Shown: one piece after another, positions 48,505 to 61,657 of the stretch | How positions within the stretch are numbered: the stretch's first letter is position 1 | Layout: each line of letters starts with the position of its first letter | Assembly: GCA_951217055.1 (NCBI GenBank) | Contig: OX578283.1 | Location: forward strand, 2,916,203-2,980,202 | From: Gerris lacustris | Lineage: Eukaryota > Arthropoda > Insecta > Hemiptera > Gerridae | Reading direction: 5' to 3' | DNA: 64,000 nt | Program-made: the position numbers and the translations under genes | The notes under the pieces: generated by a model | Told to the model about the DNA's origin: nothing | Databases searched by the model: none | What the model saw: the letters and a program-made list of their open reading frames with translations, nothing else

Positions 48505-49225
48505 TTCACCCAAATTTTTTTTCTCGAGATTTTCATCTGAATTATTCGTTTTGGGTGTTTTTAATATCTCCTGAGTGTTTTCCAGCAAGACGTCTGTATG
48601 TTTGTATGTGTTATCATCGTAGCGCCCAGGGTATTTAACCTAGAGAGTTGAAACTTGGCTGAAAAATCAGTCCTTACTTCTAGTTGTGCCACCCGGAAAA
48701 TCAACATTTTCCGCTATCTTGACCCAGTTTCTGAGTCAGTGAAAAATATAAAAATCGAAAAGTGGTCCGATCAATTTGGCTCAAATGTACCTCTGTACGC
48801 CAAAAAAATCACCTAATTTCAATTTGAAACTTTGATGTATAGCATTGTTAAATGCAACCGGTAAAAAATAAGGAACAAATATAAAAAAAAACCGATGAAA
48901 TTCTATTAATTAATTTAAAAGTTATAAGCAAATATAATTATTAATTAGTGCTATACCATTGTTAAACGTCAAAGTTTGTTTACATTTGTCAAAATACCGC
49001 CAAAATTCAAATAACTAAATAAATGAAATAAAATAAATAAAAATAATGTATACTTTTTTTTTTTGAAAAATGATAATAAAAACATCAGTTATTTCTAAAC
49101 TGTCACCCATCCAAGAACTGACCATTCCCAATGCTGCTTCCTCCTGCATCGAAGCAGCAGGAGAGGCCACTTTAGTGGCCTCTGAAGTGAGAAAAAGTTC
49201 CGAGGTACCCTGTACCAGATTTTTT
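48505..49225 (-). repeat. 5S-rRNA-derived dispersed repeat, copy 2
   Basis: Same order as 22530-23360, including TCATCGTAGCGCCCAGGGTA near 48613, the 5S-like segment at 49102-49139 and the paired hairpins at 49139-49185. A deletion in the body shortens it by about 100 bp. Confidence 0.6.
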
Positions 49226-49660
49226 TTACATTAAGTTTCCTCTAATATCGTCTTTCATAGTCTCGCGATGCTTATTTTGTATTTAAAAAATGTATATAAG
49301 TAAAAAGGACCACTCATATAAATGATCTATACTAAGCAAAAATATACAATATATTTAGTAAATATATATATTATATTGAGATGTTAAAGAGCGTTGGATT
49401 TTATTAGATGCGGGTGAGGTAGAGGTGGTGGGGCTGCATTATAGTTGCCTCACTCCCCTCCAGGTATCACGGTTCAGAGACATCATAGAGATTTGTGTTG
49501 ATTGCAACCCCCCACCACCACCCCCTCGTGCCTCAACTAATACCCCGGTCTGAGAGTGAGGCACCTCCACCCTCTGGTCCGTCACCATGGTGATATCAAA
49601 CCTTCTCCAAACAAACCTCTACTTTTTATTTCCCTCGCCCTTCTCTAGCGCTTTTTTTTC

Positions 49661-49665
<5 letters not shown>

Positions 49666-49716
<51 letters not shown>

Positions 49717-49737
49717 GATAAGATGAATCAAAATCGA

Positions 49738-49806
<69 letters not shown>
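49666..49806. repeat. Two (TA)n tracts with a shared flank motif
   Basis: TA tracts 49666-49713 and 49740-49806 are separated by GATAAGATGAATCAAAATCG and a few bases. This is the same sequence that precedes the (TA)n tract at 8641. Confidence 0.9.
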
Positions 49807-49809
<3 letters not shown>

Positions 49810-50744
49810 GAGAGAGTGGGAATTATAAAATCGATAAGAGAATTTACCTAAGGATATATAAAAGTAAAAGCTTATTTTTTATTTTTTTAATTTAAGATTA
49901 AAAGTCTATATTATTATGTTATGAACGTGTCGGATACGGGACGGAAGACCCCTTATGGGACCCAGACAAGAATTGTCAAATTTATTTAACATGGGAGCCT
50001 TTATTGTACTCAGGAGACGGGTGTCATTAAATATAAATAATTATAAAATCACACTGTTAAGTATTGCGATGCTAACTAATTATACATTAAAAGTAATATT
50101 AAGAAAAAATAAAATACAAGTAACTAACTACTTGTATTTAGCGGAGTTAAGGAAAAATTAAATTAATTAAAATGTTTATCATTGAAGCGAGCTATCTCAT
50201 AATCCCTTAGTGCTTGCTAATATTTTTTATTATTATTTTTTTTGTTTTTTTTTGTTTTGAACCACTATCTTGATTCAATATGGGGGCAATTTATATAAAA
50301 CTAATTGCACTAGTACCTTGATATTTTGCATAAACATATTTTATATTAAGGGTTTTCTAATCGGGCATTTTGATTCTAGATGTTGGACATTTATATGCAA
50401 AATTTGTCAAAGAGATATCTCAGGAATTAGTTTCATTAAAAGAATGAAAATTTTAGGTAGGTTCCTCTTTGCATTTAGATGTTAGTTAAACCTCCATCTT
50501 GAATCAAGTTAGCCGCTATTCATATGCAAATATGGACATGACGATATTTCCGGAACCAATTGCATTAAAAACTATCAAATTAGCTCCTTTTTTTATGTCA
50601 CAGACAATTTCCATCTTGTTTTGATGTCCCCACGCACAAACATAAATATCAAAACTTTGAAATATTAAAATAAAATCTATTATGATCATTTCTAAATTAT
50701 AATTTGATGTCTGCCTATTGGGATGTTCTAAAATTGTATACCTA

Positions 50745-51325
50745 ATAGGGTAAATAAAGTCAAAGTAAAGAAAAAAAATCGTTCCGAGACAACTCTGACA
50801 AACTTTCTCATAAACAAGTTCATAATTACTTAACCCAGTTTTTTCCATTTATTAGTTTTCATAGCTGCATTTAATTATGATTGATATTTCATCGAAATTT
50901 ATCAAAAAAATAACTTCTCGGCGGGGAATCGAACCCGGCCAATGTCTGTCCGCCTTTAAAGCAATTTTCTCAGGAACTAGATTTTTTTCCGGGAAAACGG
51001 CTTATATCGTTAGATTCGTATTTGAATGGACTACATTTTAGATTTTTTAATCAAAATCGTCGGAACCGTTTTCGAGACATAGGTAGCACCCCCAAATTAG
51101 AAGCTAAAAACCATTTCTTGATTTCGCCTCGGGGTATGTTTTTTCTGAAAAATTTCGTCAAAATCGGTGCAGTAGCTTAGGCTCCAGGCGTCTGCACTCT
51201 GCACAGACAGACGACAGACAGACATTTTTTAAAAACCACTTTTTTAGACTCAGGGGACCTCAAAACGTGTAAATACATCGAAATCGAATTTTCGCGCCAT
51301 CACAATACTTTCTCTTTATGTGAGA
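50745..51325 (+). repeat. R2 copy (plus), the longest
   Basis: Matches 4330-4855 throughout. It has the inverted B box GGGGAATCGAACCCGGCC (50926-50943), the GGGAAAACGGCTTATATCGT block, GACAGACGACAGACAGACA and the tail CCATCACAATACTTTCTC. Confidence 0.7.
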
Positions 51326-51487
51326 AAATAAAAAATGGGGAATTGAGCTAAGAAAGTCTGAAATTTGAAAGATAAGATTTTAAAATATTCCTCAATTAGT
51401 CGGAATCAATTAGTTAATTGGTATTTGTGCTAAGTATTATTGATTCGTGGGAGAGGGGGGTTTAAAATACATTTAAAATAACAAACT

Positions 51488-51516
51488 CCGTAGCAAAGCA
51501 CGGGGATCCAGTTAGT
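51488..51516 (+). mobile_element. Helitron-like 3' end
   Basis: CCGTAGCAAAGCACGG forms a short hairpin followed 6-8 bases later by CAGTTAGT, which fits the hairpin-plus-CTRR(T) end of Helitrons, though the CTRR match is imperfect (GTTAG). It abuts a TA stretch, as expected for insertion between A and T. The 5' TC end was not identified. Confidence 0.4.
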
Positions 51517-51821
51517 ATATATATATATTATTATCAGTTTATATGATTATTTAATTTGAAATCTAAGATTTTCTCACACTCCAGTAGATATTATCAGATC
51601 ATTGTTTCAGTTTCAAAAAAAAAAAAAAGATTTATTGGGGATTTGTTTTGTAATATGAAAACTCTCTTAAATTTTTTCCCTTTGATTCTTTACTTTAGTA
51701 ATGGTCTTTTTTTTCGAAAACAATAGCATCTGGAAAGTTAAGTACAATAGAAAATTCCAAAAAGAAAACTTTTGTCTCCTTATTTTAGATCTTTTTTCAT
51801 ATAAAACAAAGTATTTCTAAA

Positions 51822-52686
<865 letters not shown>

Positions 52687-52693
52687 TTAAATT

Positions 52694-52856
52694 TTAATTT
52701 AAATCAAATTATAATTATTATTAACTACGTTAAACAGACTGTGGAAAATACACTCCTGGAAAATACAGGAGACCCGTGGTTCAAATCCCGGCGCTGGAGT
52801 GTATTTTTCACAGTCTGTTTCCCGTAGTTAATAATAATTATAAATTGATTTTAATT
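52694..52856. mobile_element. Contracted tRNA-derived foldback
   Basis: Arms 52694-52756 and about 52797-52856 are inverse (AATTATAATTATTATTAACT against AGTTAATAATAATTATAAAT). They enclose a 40-bp remnant of the tRNA-like 3' half with the B box GGTTCAAATCC. This is the same family as 27139-27930, with the middle lost. Confidence 0.7.
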
Positions 52857-52975
52857 ATAATATTATCTTTAAAAGCACAAATCCGATTTTGACGTATAAA
52901 ATTGGATAGTATTTTGAAAGTGCAGGCGTCAGATTGACTCATTCATTTCAACATTCTTCTTACTAATTTAATATA

Positions 52976-53722
52976 AAGCCGGCTTCACACTCTCGGCGAG
53001 ACTACACGAGGGTTGGCGAGCACGAGAGTGTAAAGGATGTGCTTGACTTGGCTCGGGTTGTCTCGCCTCCCCTCGGAGTCGGTATTTCAGACCCAAGTCA
53101 AAGGGATCTCGGTGGGGGTGTCTTGTCTTCATTCAACCCGTCGGCGAAAGGGCGAGAATATGGAGGGCACCTCTTGTACTAAGCCCACTTCACACTCTCA
53201 GCGAGACTACACGAGGGTCGGCGAGCACGAGAGTGTAGAAGATGTGCTCGGCTTGCCTCGGGTAGTTTCGCTACGTCTCCTCTCGGAGTCGGTATTTCAG
53301 ACCCGAGTCAAAGGGATCTCGGTGGGGAGTGTCTTGTCTTCATTCAACCCCTCGGCGAAAGGGCGAGAATGTGGAGGGCACCTCTTGTACTAAGCCCACT
53401 TCACACTCTCAGCGAGACTACACGAGGGTCGGCGAGCACGAGAGTGTAGAAGATGTGCTCGGCTTGCCTCGGGTAGTTTCGCTACGTCTCCTCTCGGTAT
53501 TTCATGAGTCAAAGGGATCTCGGTGGGGGGTGTCTTGTCTTCATTCAACCCCTCGGTGTAAGGACGAGAATGTGAAGGACACCTCTTGTACTAAGCCCAC
53601 TTCACACTCGAGAGTGTAGAGGATGTGCTCGCCTTGCCTCGGGAATGGCGTGAATGTGGAGGGTACCTCTCGTACTCGTCTATACTCGGCGAGAGGTCTC
53701 GCCGAGAGTGTGGAGCTGGTTT
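52976..53722. mobile_element. TIR-bounded element with internal about 206-bp tandem array
   Basis: The outer 27 bp are inverted repeats (AAGCCGGCTTCACACTCTCG... and, from the right, AAACCAGCTCCACACTCTCG..., both ending GGCGAGAC). Inside, units of about 205, 210 and 202 bp start at 52976, 53182 and 53392, and a short fourth starts at 53594. Each begins CTTCACACTCTC and contains CACGAGAGTGTA and AAAGGGATCTCGGTGGGG. G+C content is high for this window. It ends about 200 bp before the last hdc exon. Confidence 0.8.
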
Positions 53723-53918
53723 TACTTAAAAACAAGTGACCCCACTGGAAATTGAATCATACAAATCTTATTTTATGAGTCATCCAATTATTGAACACGA
53801 GGAAACTATGTGTTAGAGAAATTGGCTTATTATTAAATTATTCATTTAATGTGGTTAGTACAATTTCAATTGAAATGTCAGCCAAATTTAACCAAATTCC
53901 TTCTTTTTATGATTTCAG

Positions 53919-54071
53919 TGTAACTCTTGCTCTAAGCCGTTACTATTACCACATCAGAGACTTAACTTCTTCAGCGACTATTCTCATAACGTCGCTTGTC
54001 CACACTGTGGTGCTCAAGACAACCACTTCGTCAAGCCACTGGCCTTCTGTTACGCTTCCGAACAACCATAG
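53919..54071 (+). CDS. Headcase, last coding exon with stop
   Basis: Fifty residues plus TAG. It follows the acceptor TATGATTTCAG in phase 0. It begins CNSC (C1, C4), continues LNFFSDYSHN and VACPHC (C27, C30), and ends HFVKPLAFCYASEQP. The human protein ends with the same pattern: CKHC, then YFSEYSN, CPHC and HFVKP. The two CxxC pairs look like a terminal zinc-binding unit. The C-terminal tail length fits the family, so TAG at 54069 is the natural stop. Longer frames here in other phases are shadows. This exon is short enough that size-limited ORF searches miss it. Confidence 0.95.
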   Translation, partial: CNSCSKPLLLPHQRLNFFSDYSHNVACPHCGAQDNHFVKPLAFCYASEQP

Positions 54072-54192
54072 CAGTCAGTGCCGGCGGCCGAGGATCGCGC
54101 CAAGGCCGTCCAGCGACTCCTCTACGCCACTTGGGCCTCTGACATAACATCACAGATGTACACACTATCCCTCGCTTGAATCGCCAAATAAA
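54072..54192 (+). other. Start of hdc 3' UTR, first AATAAA
   Basis: G+C-rich after the stop (TGCCGGCGGCCGAGGATCGC), then a switch to AT-rich sequence. The first AATAAA is at 54187-54192. Because AATAAA is frequent by chance in the following sequence, I cannot say which one is used. Confidence 0.5.
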
Positions 54193-57100
54193 ACAACTAT
54201 AAAACAAATCGTAAATAAACAAAAAAATAAATATATCTTTTTTTACAAAAAATAAAATCTAAATCAATTAAAAAAAAAGATTAAATTTTATAATATTATA
54301 GAAATTAAAAATAAAAATAACCCATTTAAAATTGGGTAATATTGTTTACATTAAAGACAACTTATTATTACACATAGATTATTTTTATTATTATCTCTTT
54401 TCTTTTTATTGTTATTTTAAGTTAATTAGTATAATTTTGTTATTATTATATTTTTACTTTTTTTTATCTCGAAAATGATTATGGTACTTAAAAAAAACTA
54501 AACAAATAAAATATATATAGATATATATTTATGTATAATTTTAAATAAACAATATAACACTCGCATTGATAGACTTCAAATTTTATTTTAAAAAAAAGTA
54601 TGTATATTTAAAAAAAGGAAGTTTTTTTCGTCCATAACGAAATCGTAATGTAACTGTGTTTTTTAAGAGAAAACTATAAAATTTAACTGAGAACTAGGTG
54701 CATATCGACTAAGAAAGAATAAAATTTAAAAGGTTACCAAGGATCAGTGCAAAGTGAAGAAAAACAAAAATTTAATTTTCCGACGTTTAGGTAAATATAT
54801 TTCCTTCTATAAGGTATTATACCATTATTGTTTTATGCATTGAAGAAGGAACTAAATTTTCTAAAACGTCGGTAAACAATTTTGTTTAAAAATTTGGTTG
54901 ATCCTCATTATCCTAAAAATTTTATTTTTATAAAATTTAAATCCAGCCAAAAAGCAAAGAAAAAACTGAATATATGAAATTTCGAAGGAAATTATAATTA
55001 CTTTGGTTACAAATACTTATTATTTTTCTAAACTTACTTAAAGTAAATATAATTCAAAGATCCAAATTTACGAGTTTATTTTGATAAACCCTCGATGGAT
55101 AATGTTTATTACTTATTGCTTTTAACTATTTCATTTAATATGATTTTAATGGTACAATCATCACTGAAATAAACCAACTAATAATATAAAACATAAACTT
55201 TTGAGATTTTTCTACAATAATTAATCGTAAATTTTATCGTTTGAATTTAATTCATTTAAAGTAAGTTCCCCTAAAATTTCAAGAAAAACAATAAATTTTA
55301 CTAAAATATTTGTAAATTTACATTGAAGAAAATCCTTTATTTAAAAATAAATAAATATAAATTGAAAAAACAATATTAAAACATACTAGATGAATTAATT
55401 AATACTTGCAATACATTATACATTCAAGAAATTTATAATTTTAAAAAATAATAATATTTTCAATGTAAAATTTATGAAATTTGATTTTGATATGTATATT
55501 TTCTCTCTTAAATGAATTAAAATATTACTATTTTATGTATTTGTTAGATTTCATTTGTTTTTAGTTTAATAACAAAATATTGAAAAAATGTTAAACAACA
55601 ATCCTATGGAAAAAACTTTTATGAAAATGTAATAATAAAAAAATACAGTCAAGATTCGACATCACCAAAATTGCTTCTTTATTATTAATTATTATTTTAT
55701 TTTACATTTTATATATTTAAACAAACTTGTTATTTATTTTAATTATTGTTATATTTTATTTATTACTAATTATACTTATTATTTAATTAATACTATTAAA
55801 AATATATTATATCAATTATTGATTAATCTAATCTATTATTATTTTATAAAAAATATATTTATATTGTATTTGCATTAATTATAGTTGAAACATTAATAAT
55901 ATATAAATCAAAGCACACACACTGTTAAATTATTAATTAATTAAATTATTATTAATAAATTAAGTATTATTGATAATATATATTATTATTGAAGTATTAA
56001 TTATTTTTTTATTAATTAGACAATATAATTTATAATTATACTGTCTGATTAATAATAATACCTTAAATTTGATTTAATTATATTATATAAAATTATATTT
56101 TATTATTCAGTACTGATTATTATTGATAATTCTTAATTTTAATATAAGAATTAATTAATTAATGTGTTCTATAAAAATACAAGAATAAACATAAAAGTAC
56201 AAACTAGTACGATTGTCCCAATTATTATATCTTGTTCCCTTACCCCCTCTTTTTTTTAACAATATTTATTTTGTCGTTAATTAATAACGCGCTATTATTA
56301 ATTGGCTATTATACAAAACAATTATTATTACTATATATAAAAATATTATCTAGAAGTAAAGGCTCAGTAGAAAACTAGATATTTAAAATAAATATAAAAT
56401 AACTTTAGGATATAATACAATATGTATTTAATTAATAAGCTCTTAAGTATTACTGTAGAATGTATAATATGTACTGTGTGTAATTTTTTTTTTTATTATA
56501 TATTAGCGTAATGTTATTTTTGGTAAAATTATTTACATATATGTATATATATATATATATTCAAACAATATATATTATTAATTATCATTCATTTTGTTTT
56601 TTACTATATTATAAATAATATTAATTTATAGTATCATGTTATAATGGGAGAACTATTTATTAACAATAAAATAAAACATTGTAATAAGTTTAAATAATAA
56701 TAATTATAAAACACTTTATAATTTCAATATATATATTTTTTTTTTCAATTTAATTGTATGGACGGACGAGTTTTTATTAAATAATATATTTATAAATGCT
56801 CATCGATATTCGTGATAATTTGATAAATTAAAAAAACAAAATTATAAATGGAATTAAGTTAATATTGTAAACATAATACATGTATTATAATGTTTAACTA
56901 TTTTTCTAATAAGTTAAAAAATGACTTAACTAATTTGATTAATGCAAAATGTAAAATAGTTGTATAAAACAGATATTTTTCTCTTTTCTCATTTTTTGTT
57001 TAATTTTTTTTTTTTTTTCTTCAATTACAATTATCAAATTTTACTAGAATAGAATTCCAATAATAATTAAAATAAATAGATCAACGAGTTATATGATGAG

Positions 57101-59294
57101 ACGTAGGATGTTATAGCTCTTACTTTTAATTATTATTTCTAAAGAAAATATTTCCTAAAAATATAAATTAAATTTAACCATAAGTTCTTGCTCATGTGTT
57201 TCTCCAAAAACGGCGTTGTTAAATGTACACATATTGTTCATATAAATGGTAACAGGAATATAATGAAAGTTCATGAAATTTAACAATCCGTTAAACCAAG
57301 AATGTATTACGGTAATGAATATTTCAAAATTGCCGTAATTTTTAATTTAAAATAATATTTTCAATTTGAAATAAAATTGATCTCTTCCAAAACGATCACT
57401 ACTTAAACAGCAAATTAATTATTTAATTTATAATTATTAAGGAAATTCCAATGTGGAAGAAAACAATCCATTTAATATATTGTAGTAATGTTTTTTTTTT
57501 TTTTTCAGATATATGTACTACTTTTAGTTATTCCGTTTTTTTCTCCATTGGTGTTCTTTCAGAAAGCACGAATTTTTCATTTATGATTTTGAATGAAGCC
57601 CGGCAACAAACCAGAATAAGCTTTTATTTTTAAAAGTACAGTTAAATTTTAGGCTTTCTTGTGTAATTTATTAAGTATGTAAACATAATTTGTTATATTT
57701 TGTTTTTAAAAGATAAACAGTAATCGTATATTATTGGTGAAGAGTAATAAATAATTGATGTAAATATAATAATTTGAAATTAAACAATTTATTTTGCCAA
57801 ATTACAATACTATTTTTATCATTTTTATTTCGATGTTTCGATAATTTATTTTTCGATAATTGTTTAATAAATTTTTGTTTACCATAAAAACCATGAAATT
57901 AAAATAATTGTTTTGCGACCACAAATTCAACAAATTATTAATATATTTTTTAATAACTTCCAATTTACATAAAGATTGTACATAATATATTGAATAAACT
58001 ATATAGCTTGTAACATATACATAATTATAAATAACATTATTAGGTAATTAAATTATTAATATAAAAAGAAGTTTTTAACAACAACAAAAATATATACAAA
58101 GGAATATAATGCTTTTGCCTGAAGCGATATTAAAAAAAATAGCATAAAATCGCCATCACGTCATAATGGATGCGTTTAATGTGCTACCAAAGTTATAAAT
58201 TGATTACGATATTTTTCGAAAAAGCAAAAGATAAATTTTGATAAGCTATCAACTGATAGGGGTTACATTAGATACCCTGTCAAAGTTATAAATATAAGTT
58301 TCATTCTTAGCTTATCAATTAATTTATTTATTCAAAGAAAAAAAGATAAAAATAATACAGAATATAATTTATATAGTTATAGTATTTAAAAAAAAAACAA
58401 ACTAATATATAAAGTAAATATATATCTCAAAATAGAAAACTAGAATTTTTTTATATTGTAACTAAAATTACTGTAGTACCTGCTATTAAAAAATTAAAAT
58501 TTAAAATTTCGCGTTATATTATAACTTGCCCCCCTCCACTTTCCTCTACATTTTGCTGCAGAATTGTTTTCATTAATTGCTATAAATATGAATAATTAAT
58601 AATTAAGAATTTTATTTTGCAAAATTATTGTATATTATTATTTAATAATTTGTATTGCTATTTATTTTTATGTTTTGATCATTTATTTAAACATTTTTTT
58701 TATTAATTGCATTATTTTAATAAATTAATGTACCACAAAAGTTTACTCAATTATTTTGTGGCACTAAACCACAATTTAAATTCATTGCAATTAAAATATG
58801 CTAAAATATAACTCGGAAATATATTTATATATTTCCATATATAATAATAAATGAACATCTGCATTTGTATTGCGTTACTTTAATATCAATAATATTTATT
58901 TTATTATTCAAGCTACATTATTATACAGTCATAAAATTATTTTTTTAAAAAACAGTATTATATTTATTTTTAAAAAAATGCAATTTAATATTTTATTTAT
59001 ATCCTATTACAATAAAATAACGTCTATTTAACGTTTTATTATTTTTTTTATTTGTGTTTAGTTATTTGATATCTGCAGGAATTAAATTCATTCTTAGTTT
59101 AATTTTTTTTTTTTTTTTATTAAAAAAAACACATTTAGATAATATTAGTGTCTTACAAGCAAGGTTTCAATAAGGCCTAGAATCATTTTTTAAAAAAGTA
59201 GAGAACTGTCTGAGAATAAACGACTAAAAAGTAAAAACGCGGCTCGATTTAGTGGGTAGTAATATGTGTAATTGTAATTATCATTTTCATTTTG

Positions 59295-59334
<40 letters not shown>

Positions 59335-60757
59335 CAATTATTTTTCTAATTTTAATTAATTAATTTTTTTTTATTCTAGTTTCTTTAAAATTAGATAATA
59401 AAAATTTGGTCATTTAAAATTTAGCTTTCTTTGAAAACTATTTAATTCTATTTTTTTTTTTTTTTTTTCTTTCTTTCTTTTAATAATACAAAAAAAAAAT
59501 TATAAATATTTAAATTGATCGAAATTGATTAATGAATAGAACCACTATTTATCGAATAATTTCTTTTTGAAACACCAATTAGTTACTTTTTTTTTGTTAA
59601 AAATATATTTTTATTTTTTGAACCCCAATTAATTAATTATATGAATAATGAATAATATTCAATATAATTATTCGTTTTTTTTTTAATTTATTATTATTTA
59701 GTTAATTTTATTTTATGTGATATCGTTTTTAATCATGATTATAATAATGTGATGTTATTTTAATTTATTATTATTTTTTTAAATATCTTTTACGTTAAAA
59801 AAAAAAAAATCGAGAAGAGGTTTTTTTAACAGAAAAACGTTTTATTTGTACATAATAGACTAAAATATAAACATAAAACATTTTTTTTTTTAATTTTTAA
59901 GTGCTTCGTTACAATAACCACACTCTGTTGTTCTTTGCTTTTATTAATTCAAATTAATACTAGTCTTAAATCTTAATATAAAATATTCTGTAAAATATTT
60001 AATGAATATATTGTTAATTAGATATAACATTGCATGGATAATATATGTTAATAGCTCTAAAAATAACTTATAATATTATAATAGTTGATAATCTAACGTG
60101 TGTTTTTAAAACAGTAGTTTATTAGTAATAAATTTTATTATTATTTTATACATTTATTTTTAATTATAATTAAACATGTAGTATTTACGATGTATTTTTT
60201 ATTATTTTTTTTTTTTTTTAATTATATTTATTTATACATCAAGAAATGCTGGCTATATGACAAATAAATTTGTAAAAAAAAAATTATAAATTATAAACCT
60301 TCTATTGTTTTTCAAAACAAATTAATAAAAATTAAAGGATTTTTTTTTTATCATTTTTTAATTTAACATTTAAAAAAAAAGAAAAATTGAACTTCGAAAA
60401 TACGTAATGTCAAAATTGTGAATTTACTCACATATCATTTTCTAAATTGAAGCCATAATCAATATCAACTTAAAACTTGTTTACTTTTTTTGTTTTATGG
60501 ACTGATTTAAAAAACGATTGAGTAAGTCATTGATAAAGTTCGAGAGTAAAGTTCAAAATTTATAAAGAAAAACAAAATCATCTTTAAAGAAACTAAAAAG
60601 ATTTTCCTCTTAAAATACTATTTTAACTGAACTAAATAAATTCATATAAAAATATCAATAAAAAGTACTACTGTTTTGCCATTATATGATCATCATTATG
60701 AAAAACCACGCATTTTCCGAGAAAAAATATTTTTTTCTATTTTGCTATATATTGGAA

Positions 60758-60805
<48 letters not shown>

Positions 60806-61290
60806 CTTTTTACATGAAAACGTTTTCTCGAAGTTCATCATTATCGCTTGTACTAACCAAAAAGAAAATTAATATTAAACATTAAACAAAATTGATTGTT
60901 GACATATTTTATTTTAATTAATTAATTATTATTTTTTATTAACCAATTTTAAAAACCGACATTTATAACATTTTTATTAAAAGTTAATAATTAATTAAAA
61001 TAAGTTGCGTTACTACTTTTAAACTAAAACAACGGTAAATAATAACTAAATAATTGTATATATACATTTGTTTTTGGTTTTGTTTTATCCCTTTAGCATT
61101 TATAAAGAAATGAACTCTAAGTGAAATGTAAGTACTACAAGAAGTTACTTAAATTATTGTATTTAATATAAAACAAGTTTATTTAAAATTTAAAGGCCGA
61201 GATAATTTATTACTTTTTAAATTTTCTTTTCAGAACATTTTTAGACTTTATTCATTAAAACAGTTGTTAAAATAGTATATTATGTTATAA
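54193..61290 (+). other. Very AT-rich flank poor in dispersed repeats
   Basis: About 7.1 kb without any of the dispersed families or arrays that crowd the introns. It holds only A/T homopolymers (for example 57004-57019, 59452-59468 and the long A run 60762-60800) and a short (TA)n tract (59297-59333). No coding region seen. It could be a long hdc 3' UTR or downstream intergenic sequence. Many AATAAA strings prevent placing the transcript end. Confidence 0.6.
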
Positions 61291-61657
61291 TGGTACTAGG
61301 CTGTGAAGTGAGTTTTTTTTCTTTACCGCGGCAATTACATTTACTGTTGAGCGAAGCGAGACAGTAAATGTAAGAAAACCACAATTTAAAGAAAAACACT
61401 TCACAGTCGTGTAGCACATGCTATTTTTTCCGTGGTAGCAGACAATGAAAAAAAACATTAAATATTAATCATTAATCAATATAATAATAACAAATATTTG
61501 TACATACTTAAGATTTAAAATGAGGTTACACTATAAGAAAAGATAAATAAAACGCATTGACATCTAGCGGATTTTAATCATACTAAGTAGCATTTCTACA
61601 AAGATTGCAGCGCTAAAAACCAAAGTTTTGATAACTACCAGCTGAAAAGAAAAATAT

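Noticed and set aside
53037..53619. Frames of about 100 codons with repeated protein segments
   Set aside because: They are translations of the roughly 206-bp tandem array. The frame changes between units and the TIR structure explains the sequence.
53791..54147. 118-codon frame over the last hdc exon
   Set aside because: It is in a different phase from headcase and starts in the intron. The headcase frame with acceptor at 53918 is clearly right.
60676..60885. 69-codon frame with a long Lys run
   Set aside because: The Lys run is a poly(A) tract, and the flanks have no coding character.
56542..61062. Pumilio-type TGTANATA sites in the possible 3' UTR
   Set aside because: I found five (56542, 57759, 57977, 59847, 61055), but a hand estimate from base composition predicts a similar number by chance in such AT-rich DNA.
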